A stretch of 8,622 nt of DNA from Nitrospinota bacterium (GTDB lineage Bacteria; UBA8248): NCBI GenBank assembly GCA_003506735.1, contig DNYS01000021.1, positions 275 to 8,896 of the forward strand, given 5' to 3'. Numbering within the stretch: the first letter of the stretch is position 1; each line of letters begins with the position of its first letter. The translations under genes were made by a program, and so were the position numbers. Positions 1 through 6,161 of the stretch are shown one piece after another. The notes below the pieces were generated by a model that did no database searches, was not told the origin of the DNA, and saw only the letters and a program-made list of their open reading frames with translations.

Positions 1-1091
1 TCGTAAATCTGGGTCACCTTGGCGGCCCGGAAGAATTTTTCCACCGGGTATTCCTTTATGTAGCCGTTCCCCCCGTGAATCTGGACAGCCTCGCTCACCG
101 CCCGCTGAGCCATGTCCGAGGCGAACACTTTCGCCATCGAAGCATCGGCCGAAAAGGGCCGGCCGGCGTCCTTCAGGCGCGCCGCCTTGAGGTAGAGCAG
201 CCGGGCCGCGTCGATTCCGACCGCCATGTCGGCCACCTTCCACTGGACCGCCTGGTGGCGGGAGATGGGTTTACCGAACGACTCGCGCACCCTGGCGTAG
301 GCCACCGACGCCTCGAACCCCGCCCGCGCGAAACCCACCGCTTGGGCCGCCACCCCGATGCGTCCCACGTCGAGGGTCGTCATCGCAATCTCGAAACCCT
401 GACCCTCCTCGCCCAATAGGCTGTCGATGGGAAGTTCCAAACGGTCGAACCGCAGATCGCAGGCCGAGCTTCCGCCCATGCCCATTTTTTCCTCGGCGCG
501 GCCCACCTCGAAACCGGAGGCCCCCGTCTCGGCGATGAACGCGCTGATCCCCTTGTGGCCGCGCTCCGGGTCCACGGCCGCGAAGATGAGGCAGAGATCG
601 GCTTCGCGCGCGTTGGAGATGAACCGCTTGTCCCCCTCGATGCGCCAGCCCTCGCCGGCGCGCTGCGCCCTCGTTTGGAGGGCGGCGGCGTCTGAGCCCG
701 CCAACGGCTCGCTGAGCGCAAAACAACCGAGCTTCTCGCCCCTGGCCAGCGCGCGGAGGATTTCGTTTTTCTGGGCCTCGCTTCCATAACGGCTCAGCGG
801 TGCGCAAACGAGGGAGTTCTGCACGGCGAAGACCACGCTCAGCGAGGGGCAAACCGCCGAAATCTCTTCCATGACCAGGGCGACGGAGACCTCATCCGCG
901 CCGCCGCCGCCGTATTCGGCGGGCGCCGTCATCCCGAGCAGGCCAAGCCTGGCCATTTTTTCGGCCAGCTCGCGAGGAAAGCGGCCCGCATCCGTCTCGG
1001 CGGCGAGGGGCGCCACCTCGCTTTGGCAAAAATCGCGGACCATGCCGCGCATCATCGACTGCTCTTCGGTCAACATGTCCTCGTGCGCCAT
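1..1091 (-). CDS. Acyl-CoA dehydrogenase (C-terminus cut by window edge)
   Basis: Flavin-dependent acyl-CoA dehydrogenase, which would introduce a trans-2 double bond into an acyl-CoA and pass electrons to ETF. The frame is open from the ATG at 1091 to the window edge, giving 363 residues of a usual 380 or so. Visible family signatures are AEYGGGG (58-64), the FAD/substrate motif ALSEPLAGSDAAA (125-137), a K/R-FISNA strand (156-161), EKMGMGGSS (201-209), ESFGKPISRHQAVQ (270-283) and VQIHGGNGYIKEYPVEKFFR (336-355). The last residues are QIY followed by bases GA, so the next codon should be the catalytic Glu of the usual IYEGT motif, but it lies outside. The start follows the TAA of the upstream paralogue by 20 bases; its ribosome site is weak and GC-rich. 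An in-frame ATG at 1076 is possible but leaves no room for a Shine-Dalgarno. Chain-length or branched-chain specificity cannot be read from the sequence. Confidence 0.93.
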   Translation of the reverse strand, partial: MAHEDMLTEEQSMMRGMVRDFCQSEVAPLAAETDAGRFPRELAEKMARLGLLGMTAPAEYGGGGADEVSVALVMEEISAVCPSLSVVFAVQNSLVCAPLSRYGSEAQKNEILRALARGEKLGCFALSEPLAGSDAAALQTRAQRAGEGWRIEGDKRFISNAREADLCLIFAAVDPERGHKGISAFIAETGASGFEVGRAEEKMGMGGSSACDLRFDRLELPIDSLLGEEGQGFEIAMTTLDVGRIGVAAQAVGFARAGFEASVAYARVRESFGKPISRHQAVQWKVADMAVGIDAARLLYLKAARLKDAGRPFSADASMAKVFASDMAQRAVSEAVQIHGGNGYIKEYPVEKFFRAAKVTQIY

Positions 1092-1111
1092 ATCCGCCGG
1101 TCCCGTCCGGT

Positions 1112-2254
1112 TTATGCGAAAACGGAACGCGCGATGACCCCGCGCAGGATCTCGCTCGTCCCCTCGCCGATGGTGAGCAGGCGCGCATCCCGCCAGAAGC
1201 GGTGCGCGGGAATTTCGTCCGTGTAGCCGTAGCCCCCGTGAATCTGGATGCTCTGGTCGCAGGAGCGAAGGGCCGCCTCGGAGGCGAACAGCTTGGCCCG
1301 GGCGGCGGAATCGGCGGCGTCCTCCCCCGAATCGAGAAGGCGCGCCGCCCGGGTAACGAGTTCACGCCCGGCGGCGAGACCGATGGCGGAGTCGGCGAGC
1401 TGCTCCCGGATGCCGCCGAATTCGCCGATGGACCGGCCAAACGCCTCTCGCTCGTGTGCATAGGCGAGCGCCGCATCGAGCGCGCCCTGGCCCAGCCCGC
1501 AGCACAGGGCGCCCACCCCGAACCTCCCCTCCACGAGGGTGGCCACCGCCTGGGAGAACCCCTCTCCCTCCGCGCCGAGGAGGCGGCCGCCCGGAATCTC
1601 GCATCCCTGGAAAACGATCTCGGCCGTGTCGCTCGAGCGCATGCCGAGTTTTCCGTGAATGGGCCGGCTCTCGCGGCCCGCGTCGGAGGCCTCGATCACA
1701 AAGGCGCTGATCCCGCCCTTGCCCTCCCCGGTCCGCGCCATGAGGACCATGACCGAAAACACACTGCCCTGGGTGATGAACATCTTCGCGCCGTCGATGG
1801 TGTAGCCATCGCCCCGCCGCTCGGCGCGGCACCGAAGCGCCGCCGCGTCGCTCCCCGAGCCCGGCTCGGTCAGCGCCCAGGCGCCGAGTTCGCCCCGGAG
1901 CAGCGGAGGAATCCACCGCTCGGCCTGCGCATCGTCGCAGGCGCGGTGCAGATGCCCCGCCGTCAGGCCCACCGATGCCGCCGCCGTCAGAGAGAAGCTT
2001 CCGTCCACCCGGGCGAACTGCTCGAACACGAGGGCTGCTTCGAGCATTCCGAGGCCGCCGCCCCCGAGGCGTTCGGGAAGATTCACGCCGAGGAGACCAT
2101 GCTCCGCCGCCTCTTTATAGAGATCCGCGGGGAACGCACCGCTCCGGTCCCGCTCGGCGGCGCCGGGCGCCAGGCGGCTTTGGGCGAAATCGCGGGCAAG
2201 CCCCATCAGGGCCGCCTGGGCCTCGCTCATTTCGGGATGGTTGTCGATGGGCAC
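1112..2254 (-). CDS. Acyl-CoA dehydrogenase, complete
   Basis: Complete 380-residue acyl-CoA dehydrogenase, the standard family length, with N-terminal helical, middle beta and C-terminal helical domains. Visible motifs are PERLGGGGLG (60-69), ALTEPGSGSDAA (127-138), DGAKMFITQGS (154-164), GKLGMRSSDT (201-210), REAFGRSI (269-276), IQIHGGYGYTDEIPAHRFWR (336-355) and IGEGTSEILR (362-371). Glu364 is the expected catalytic base in the position used by short- and medium-chain enzymes. I chose the GTG at 2254 because a strong GGGAGGAA lies 8 bases upstream and it gives family length; ATG 2230 (nine codons in) has no ribosome site, and the extension to 2332 would run through the palindrome and promoter. 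The usual Gln after the GxxI.xF segment is Gly here (EFGGI, 278-282). It is the first gene of the acyl-CoA dehydrogenase pair and sits directly downstream of the candidate operator. Substrate is not determinable; no ETF, hydratase or thiolase gene is visible to narrow it. Confidence 0.95.
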   Translation of the reverse strand: MPIDNHPEMSEAQAALMGLARDFAQSRLAPGAAERDRSGAFPADLYKEAAEHGLLGVNLPERLGGGGLGMLEAALVFEQFARVDGSFSLTAAASVGLTAGHLHRACDDAQAERWIPPLLRGELGAWALTEPGSGSDAAALRCRAERRGDGYTIDGAKMFITQGSVFSVMVLMARTGEGKGGISAFVIEASDAGRESRPIHGKLGMRSSDTAEIVFQGCEIPGGRLLGAEGEGFSQAVATLVEGRFGVGALCCGLGQGALDAALAYAHEREAFGRSIGEFGGIREQLADSAIGLAAGRELVTRAARLLDSGEDAADSAARAKLFASEAALRSCDQSIQIHGGYGYTDEIPAHRFWRDARLLTIGEGTSEILRGVIARSVFA

Positions 2255-2260
2255 CGCCGG

Positions 2261-2268
2261 TTCCTCCC
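2261..2268 (-). promoter_or_regulatory. Ribosome binding site deciding the GTG start
   Basis: GGGAGGAA on the minus strand, with the GGAGG core 8 bases before GTG 2254. It is the only good Shine-Dalgarno near this gene's 5' end and it fixes the start over the ATG at 2230. Confidence 0.75.
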
Positions 2269-2292
2269 GAATCCGGTCGATTCCGTGAAAGA

Positions 2293-2312
2293 TGGGGGTG
2301 AATTCACCCCCA
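2293..2312. promoter_or_regulatory. Perfect 20-base palindrome, candidate operator
   Basis: The core GGGGGTGAATTCACCCCC (2294-2311) is perfectly self-complementary, and one more T-A pair extends it to 20 bases. It lies between the divergent acyl-CoA dehydrogenase and HD-domain genes, about 40 bases before the GTG start of the former. It begins two bases past the end of a candidate minus-strand -10 box, so it would cover the transcription start, the usual position for a repressor site. Even-length dyads of this size are typical of TetR- or GntR-type dimers, but I do not recognise this as a known fatty-acid regulator consensus. In RNA it could also form a 7-bp stem with an AAUU loop; no T-run follows in either direction, which argues against a terminator. 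Confidence 0.6.
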
Positions 2313-2313
2313 A

Positions 2314-2342
2314 ATGCTAAACCAGATTCCATTTTTTATAAA
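2314..2342 (-). promoter_or_regulatory. Candidate sigma-70 promoter for the acyl-CoA dehydrogenase pair
   Basis: On the minus strand, TTTATA (2342-2337) as -35 and TAGCAT (2319-2314) as -10 are separated by 17 bases. Each matches about four of six consensus positions. The predicted start falls near 2307, inside the palindrome. This is a moderate match in the AT-rich patch of the intergenic region; an alternative -10, TATAAA at 2340-2335, has no acceptable -35. Confidence 0.35.
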
Positions 2343-2365
2343 CTGCGAAAACCGACCCGCTCCTT

Positions 2366-2381
2366 CGATCTGATCGGATCG
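2366..2381. repeat. GATC triplet with CGATC/GATCG inverted repeat
   Basis: Three GATC tetramers occur at 5-base spacing (2367, 2372, 2377), bounded by the inverted arms CGATC and GATCG with a 6-base spacer. It sits between the two opposing candidate promoters, 24 bases before the plus-strand -35 box. It may be a minor protein-binding site or a methylation-sensitive cluster, or it may be chance. Confidence 0.3.
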
Positions 2382-2404
2382 CCCTCCCGGAATGCGGCCC
2401 GCTG

Positions 2405-2433
2405 TTGCCGCCGACGCCCACCGGGCCTAAAAT
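2405..2433 (+). promoter_or_regulatory. Candidate sigma-70 promoter for the HD-domain gene
   Basis: TTGCCG (2405-2410) and TAAAAT (2428-2433) are separated by exactly 17 bases. That is four of six matches for the -35 (TTGACA, differing at positions 4 and 6) and five of six for the -10. The predicted start is near 2440, leaving a leader of about 50 bases before ATG 2493. Confidence 0.45.
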
Positions 2434-2492
2434 CCACCTCAATCCGTAGGGAATCCTTCACCGATAACCCGATGAGACAGGGGGCGAAACGC

Positions 2493-3101
2493 ATGTCCAT
2501 TCAAATCGACGCCGATGGAATCCGGCAGCTATTTCCCGAAGTGGACCAAATCCAGGATCAACGCCTCCGGGACGGGGTTGTGGAGATCTGGCTGGAGGTC
2601 GCCGCCGAAACCGCCTGGGAGCGGTTCGAGGATATTCCGAAAAACCTCACCCTGGAAAAACACATGACCCTGACCGGCCATATTCAGGGCGTCATCCGGA
2701 TGGCACTCGCCATGGCCGACATCGCCGAGGATCTGCACGGCATCGCGGTGGATCGGGACCTCCTCATCGCCTCGTGCCTGCTGCACGATATTTCCAAGCC
2801 ACTCGAATGCGAGGCCGACCCCGGCGGGCCGCCGGGCGGGGGCAGCGCCCTCCCCGCCAAAAAAACCGAGTTCGGCGAGAAGATTCAGCACGGTGTCTAC
2901 GGAGCGCACAAAATTTGGGAAAAAAATCTGCCCAAGGCGACCGAGCTCGTCCATCTGGTGATCACCCACACGCGGGCGAGCAACACCCGCTCGGCGTCCT
3001 ACGAGGCGTCGCTGCTCTTCTACGCCGACTGGGGGGACTCGGACGCGGGAATCGTCATGGGCGGGGGCAAGCCCTTCGGAGCGCGGTGGGTGGAAGGATA
3101 A
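2493..3101 (+). CDS. HD-domain metal-dependent phosphohydrolase, substrate unknown
   Basis: A 202-residue soluble protein of the HD superfamily, whose members mostly hydrolyse phosphate esters using one or two divalent metals. Ordered candidate ligands are His63 (TGHIQGV), His98-Asp99 in LLHDISKPLE, His139 (HGVYGAHKI), His159 (VITHT) and Asp179 (ADWGDSD). That H...HD...H...H...D order suggests a two-metal site. HDISK resembles the HDIGK core of other HD families but lacks the HD-GYP signature. A flexible Gly/Pro-rich loop (110-117) separates the HD pair from the third histidine. There is no signal peptide, membrane segment or second domain. ATG 2493 is preferred because AGGGGG lies 8 bases upstream; the in-frame ATG at 2472 would place that site within the coding region. 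It is divergent from the acyl-CoA dehydrogenase genes and convergent with the M20 gene. No substrate can be assigned. Confidence 0.85.
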   Translation: MSIQIDADGIRQLFPEVDQIQDQRLRDGVVEIWLEVAAETAWERFEDIPKNLTLEKHMTLTGHIQGVIRMALAMADIAEDLHGIAVDRDLLIASCLLHDISKPLECEADPGGPPGGGSALPAKKTEFGEKIQHGVYGAHKIWEKNLPKATELVHLVITHTRASNTRSASYEASLLFYADWGDSDAGIVMGGGKPFGARWVEG

Positions 3102-3108
3102 CCGGTAT

Positions 3109-3126
3109 GCCCGGCGGGCGCCGGGC
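3109..3126. terminator. GC-rich hairpin between convergent gene ends
   Basis: GCCCGGC, a GGGC loop and GCCGGGC form a perfect 7-bp stem inside the 31-base gap between the HD-gene stop (3101) and the M20-gene stop (3133). Its position suits a shared terminator for both transcripts. No T-run follows on either strand, so it is not a classical intrinsic terminator. Confidence 0.4.
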
Positions 3127-3132
3127 CGGCGC

Positions 3133-4404
3133 TCAGGCCTTCACGCGCCGATCGGCGAGGCGAAGAATTGCCGAAGCCAACACCTCGGCCCCGGCCACGA
3201 TATCCGGAAAGCGCGTAAACTCCTCGGGGGTGTGGGAGAGCCCCTTCACCGAGGGGACGAACACCATCCCGACAGGACACAGGGCGGCGATGCGGCAGGC
3301 GTCGTGAATTCCTCCGCTCGAAAGGGTGAGGGAGGCGTGGCCCGTTTCCCCGGCGGCGCGATCCAGCGCCTGCCTGATTCCGCGCGAGGCCGGACAGGGA
3401 ACGTACTTCACCTTGCGCTGGAGGCGGCTCTTCACCCCGCGCTTTTTTCGGATCCGCCCGAGCGCCTTTTTCATCCGCTCCAGCATCGCCTCGGACGCCT
3501 TCGCACTCTTGCTCCGCAGGTCGAACGAGATGCTCGCCCCGCCCGGCACGATCGAGTACCACCCCGGCCGGGCCGACATCATCCCGAAGGTCAGTGTCAT
3601 TCGCTGGCCCTCGGGCGCGCGGCGCGCCATCGCCTCGGCCTCGACCATGAAATCGGCGGCGGCCATGGCCGCATCGCGGCGGTAAGACATGGGCTGCCCG
3701 CCCGAGTGGGCCGTCTGGCCCTCGAAATGAATGTCGCCCCGGAGCGCGCCCACGATGGTATCGACGATGCCGATCGGAACCTTTGCGGCTTCGAGAACGG
3801 GGCCCTGTTCGATATGAAGCTCTACGAACGCCTTCAGGGATTTTCGGGGGAGGCGGCATCCGGCCACCCGGGCGGGGTTCCCCCCCGCCAGGCGGACCGC
3901 CTCGTAAACCGATTTTCCCGTCGGCGGATGAATCGCCGCCTTCATCCCGGCGGCCCCCAGCTGCCCGGCAAGGACGCTGCTCCCGAACGTGACGATGCCG
4001 CAGGCGGATTCTTCGCCGACGAAGGCAACGACCTCGAGGGGATGATCGTGGGCGGCGCCAACCTCGGCGATCCGGCGCACGGCCTCGAGCGCGGTGAGCA
4101 CCCCAGCAGGGCCGTCGAAGCGCCCTCCCGGATTCTGGGAATCCAAGTGGGAGCCCGCCATCACCGCCGGCAGCCCCTTCACTCGGCCCTCCTTGCGGCC
4201 AAACAGATTCCCCACCGCGTCCACCCGCGTCCCGAGCCCCGCCGCCTCCATCCAGCCCCGGACGAGTTTCCGAACCCGGTTGTACTCGGGAGTGAGCGCG
4301 ATCCGCGCGAGGCCCGTTTTTCCGGCCCGGCCGATTTGCGACTGCGCAGTGAACTCTTTTTTCATGCGGGCACGGTTCGTCTGGATAGGCTTGTTTTGGC
4401 TCAT
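3133..4404 (-). CDS. M20-family amidohydrolase, hydantoinase/carbamoylase group
   Basis: A 423-residue dinuclear metal hydrolase related to N-carbamoyl-L-amino-acid hydrolase, allantoate amidohydrolase and beta-ureidopropionase, which cleave C-N bonds of ureido acids. Predicted metal ligands are His86 (GSHLDSQ), Asp97 (GGRFDGPAG), Glu131/132 (EESACG), His197 (ELHIEQGP) and His391 (LSHTPEE). His233 in TAHSGGQPM belongs to the lid domain, and Arg297 in FDLRS is a likely carboxylate contact. Two deviations stand out: Ser284 replaces the usual Asn of the NxxPG segment (SIVPG), and SGGIHDA (363-369) replaces SGAGHDA. The start at ATG 4404 gives family length; ATG 4365 is possible, while the open frame up to 4635 overlaps the upstream gene. 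Only a weak GGCGGAA precedes the start. It is last in the sdh-hydratase operon, 47 bases after the beta subunit. Substrate is uncertain. Confidence 0.88.
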   Translation of the reverse strand: MSQNKPIQTNRARMKKEFTAQSQIGRAGKTGLARIALTPEYNRVRKLVRGWMEAAGLGTRVDAVGNLFGRKEGRVKGLPAVMAGSHLDSQNPGGRFDGPAGVLTALEAVRRIAEVGAAHDHPLEVVAFVGEESACGIVTFGSSVLAGQLGAAGMKAAIHPPTGKSVYEAVRLAGGNPARVAGCRLPRKSLKAFVELHIEQGPVLEAAKVPIGIVDTIVGALRGDIHFEGQTAHSGGQPMSYRRDAAMAAADFMVEAEAMARRAPEGQRMTLTFGMMSARPGWYSIVPGGASISFDLRSKSAKASEAMLERMKKALGRIRKKRGVKSRLQRKVKYVPCPASRGIRQALDRAAGETGHASLTLSSGGIHDACRIAALCPVGMVFVPSVKGLSHTPEEFTRFPDIVAGAEVLASAILRLADRRVKA

Positions 4405-4451
4405 TTCTTTATTCCGCCGGGAAATGAAAGTCTGGACCTGAAGAGGCCGGA

Positions 4452-5141
4452 TCAGAAAACTTCGTCCTCGGGGTTGTGCATCTCGCCCATCCGCTTGAGA
4501 ATGGGCGAGGGGAGATCCTCGTAGAGCCCCTTGAGCTCTTCGTTCGTCTCCTTCTGGGTCATCTGGTAGAGGCTGTTCCCGTCCGTGTCGCATTCGACGA
4601 GGAAGGGCCCGAAATTTTTCACCCGGAGCACCCACATCGCCTGGGCGATGCCCAGCTCCTCCAGCCAGTGCACCGCCTCCACTTTTTCGACGCCCCGCCC
4701 GTACTGGGCGCCGATGCCGTATCCCACCGTGTTGAGGAACACCGCTCCGAGGCGCTTGAAGTGGTTCCGATAAAATTCGGAGGACATCCCCCCCTTCCCG
4801 ATGACGCAGCGGACCCCGTACTGATCCATGAGCAAGGGCAGGTGCTTATCGAACCGAAAGCTCGCCGTCGCCGTCACGGCCGAGATCTCCCACTCGCCCG
4901 GCCCCTTCTCGCTCACCGCGGGCGAGCAGTGGAAGGTGACGTTCGTCAGGGATTCGATATCGACCGGAGGCTCGGCTCCCTCGTCGAAGAGTTTTTTATA
5001 GACTCCGATCCGCCCGGTGAAGATCACCCCGTCGATACGGACAATATCGCCCAGCTTGAGGCGGGCAAGCGCCTCGGCCGAGAACGGCGTTTCGAGCCGG
5101 TGCTCGTCCATCGCCAGATCGGATGAGCTCATATCTGCCAT
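4452..5141 (-). CDS. Class I Fe-S hydro-lyase beta subunit (fumarase/tartrate dehydratase C-terminal family)
   Basis: A 229-residue beta subunit that pairs with the alpha subunit encoded 22 bases upstream to form a class I hydro-lyase. From context it probably interconverts fumarate and malate. The swivel-domain fold is recognised by LKLGDIVRIDGVIFTGRIG (28-46), a TATASFRFD segment (90-98), GVRCVIGKGGM (109-119), AVFLNTVGYG (133-142) and a C-terminal VECDTDGNSLY (182-192). Arg44, Thr92, Arg96 and Lys116 align with substrate-contact residues of characterised class I fumarases. The surrounding motifs differ: fumarases usually have RDAAH and GPTTSGRMD, whereas this protein has RIGVY and TATASFRFD. 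ATG 5141 is chosen because GGGGG precedes it by 11 bases; TTG 5159 and ATG 5132 are alternatives. Function as fumarase is likely but not secure. Confidence 0.88.
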   Translation of the reverse strand: MADMSSSDLAMDEHRLETPFSAEALARLKLGDIVRIDGVIFTGRIGVYKKLFDEGAEPPVDIESLTNVTFHCSPAVSEKGPGEWEISAVTATASFRFDKHLPLLMDQYGVRCVIGKGGMSSEFYRNHFKRLGAVFLNTVGYGIGAQYGRGVEKVEAVHWLEELGIAQAMWVLRVKNFGPFLVECDTDGNSLYQMTQKETNEELKGLYEDLPSPILKRMGEMHNPEDEVF

Positions 5142-5163
5142 GCGAATGGATTCCCCCAAAAGG

Positions 5164-6114
5164 TCAACTCACCGAATCGCGGCGGTAATACTCGGTGAAC
5201 CACCGCGGGTCCTCGCGGTACTCGACTTCGCCGTCGGGGTGAATCCGCGCGGTGCATCTCCTGAGGGCGAAGCATTGATGGTGGATGGAGACGGGCATCC
5301 CGCCCGTGTGGGTGTAGGCGACCTCGATGTGCGCGTCCATGACGGCGCCCTGTCCCTTGAAGCCCATCGCGCTCAGGCTGGTCCGCCGGCCCAGCTCGAT
5401 TAACTCCTCCTCGAGGGCGGCGATCTGCGGGTCCGGATTCCGGTTCCCCACCACGCGCAGGCAGGCCGCCTCCTTGGCGAGTTTTACGCAGGTGTCCTTG
5501 GTCCCCCCGATGCCGATGCCGACGATGGCCGGCTGGCAGGAAAGCCCGCGCTTGAAAAATTCGCTGATCACGTCGAGATAAAAGCGGCGGATGCCGTCGA
5601 TCCCGTCTCCGGGGAAGAGCATCCGGTAGTCGCCCCCGAAGAGGCCGCCCTTGTGAAACGCCGTTATCTCGACCCAATCGGCCCCCGGCTCCCAGGAGTA
5701 GTCCACGGTCGGGGCGTGGATGCCGACGTTGTTGTTGTGGTCCTTCCGCGTGAGCGGATGGACGCGGTTCGGGCGGAGGGGAATCTCGGCCGTCGCGCGG
5801 GCCGTCGCCTCGCGGATGCTGCGCTCAAAGGCGACGAACCCGCCCTCGATGCGCGCCTCGTTTCCGATCTTGGCGTAAAAACGCGGAAGCCCGGTATCGG
5901 CGCACATGGGACGCTGGTCCTCGTCGGCCACCTCGTAGTTTTTGACGATTTCGAGCAAGACGAATTTCGAGAGCTTTTCGGTCTCGCGCTCGGCCATGCC
6001 GCGGATGCTGGTCCGGACATCGTCCGGAATGTGAATGGCGGCCCGGCGGTTGAGCTCGAAGGCCACCTCGCGAATCAGGTCGGCGCCGATGGATGTTCCG
6101 GTTGTGACCGGCAT
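5164..6114 (-). CDS. Class I Fe-S hydro-lyase alpha subunit (probable fumarate hydratase)
   Basis: A 316-residue catalytic subunit that should carry an oxygen-sensitive [4Fe-4S] cluster with one open iron site. The three cluster cysteines are Cys71 (RPMCADTG), Cys193 (LSCQPAIVGIGIGGT) and Cys281 (HHQCFALRR). Other family landmarks are LTRKDHNNNVGIHAP (121-135), AFHKGGLFGGDYRM (152-165) and GFKGQGAVMDAHIEVAYTHTGG (251-272). Fumarases normally read CQDTG; here the Gln, a substrate contact in a solved class I fumarase, is Ala72. The start at ATG 6114 is firm, with GGAGGAGGAG 6 bases upstream. The gene follows the SDH Fe-S subunit by 47 bases, which suggests it hydrates fumarate made by succinate oxidation. 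Tartrate or mesaconate hydro-lyase activity remains possible given the altered residues. Confidence 0.9.
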   Translation of the reverse strand: MPVTTGTSIGADLIREVAFELNRRAAIHIPDDVRTSIRGMAERETEKLSKFVLLEIVKNYEVADEDQRPMCADTGLPRFYAKIGNEARIEGGFVAFERSIREATARATAEIPLRPNRVHPLTRKDHNNNVGIHAPTVDYSWEPGADWVEITAFHKGGLFGGDYRMLFPGDGIDGIRRFYLDVISEFFKRGLSCQPAIVGIGIGGTKDTCVKLAKEAACLRVVGNRNPDPQIAALEEELIELGRRTSLSAMGFKGQGAVMDAHIEVAYTHTGGMPVSIHHQCFALRRCTARIHPDGEVEYREDPRWFTEYYRRDSVS

Positions 6115-6120
6115 GGCTGA

Positions 6121-6130
6121 CTCCTCCTCC
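6121..6130 (-). promoter_or_regulatory. Strong ribosome binding site of the alpha subunit
   Basis: GGAGGAGGAG on the minus strand ends 6 bases before ATG 6114. It is the strongest Shine-Dalgarno in the operon and rules out the longer open frame that reaches 6414 through the SDH Fe-S gene. Confidence 0.8.
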
Positions 6131-6161
6131 AATCCCCCGCGCCGCGGGAGATGCGAAATTT

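Noticed and set aside
3..1091. Left acyl-CoA dehydrogenase as a pseudogene because no stop is seen
   Set aside because: The frame is uninterrupted and keeps all motifs up to the window boundary; it is simply cut off.
1202..2320. Long plus-strand open frame (372 codons) antisense to the complete acyl-CoA dehydrogenase
   Set aside because: It is a GC-rich shadow of a gene with clear family motifs; the translation is Arg/Gly/Ala/Pro-rich with no recognisable domain, and its start is not preceded by a ribosome site of its own.
2292..2492. In-frame upstream extension of the HD-domain gene
   Set aside because: The added residues have no domain character and would place the palindrome and candidate promoter inside coding sequence. 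The ATG at 2493 has a proper ribosome site.
2255..2492. Possible small RNA or riboswitch in the divergent intergenic region
   Set aside because: Apart from the palindrome and the GATC repeat I see no multi-stem conserved architecture, and no T-rich terminator that would mark a small RNA end.
3232..4524. Long plus-strand open frame (430 codons) antisense to the M20 gene
   Set aside because: Same reason: low-complexity basic translation opposite a gene with intact metal-binding motifs. Long antisense frames are expected at this GC content.
4405..4635. N-terminal extension of the M20 open frame upstream of ATG 4404
   Set aside because: It overlaps the 3' end of the beta subunit gene in another frame and is not part of the M20 fold; family length is reached from 4404.
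6134..6150. Small hairpin (7-bp stem, one G-U pair, 3-base loop) between the SDH Fe-S gene and the hydratase alpha gene
   Set aside because: It is short and GC-rich with no T-run, and sits just before a strong ribosome site. It is compatible with read-through and too weak to call a terminator or riboswitch.
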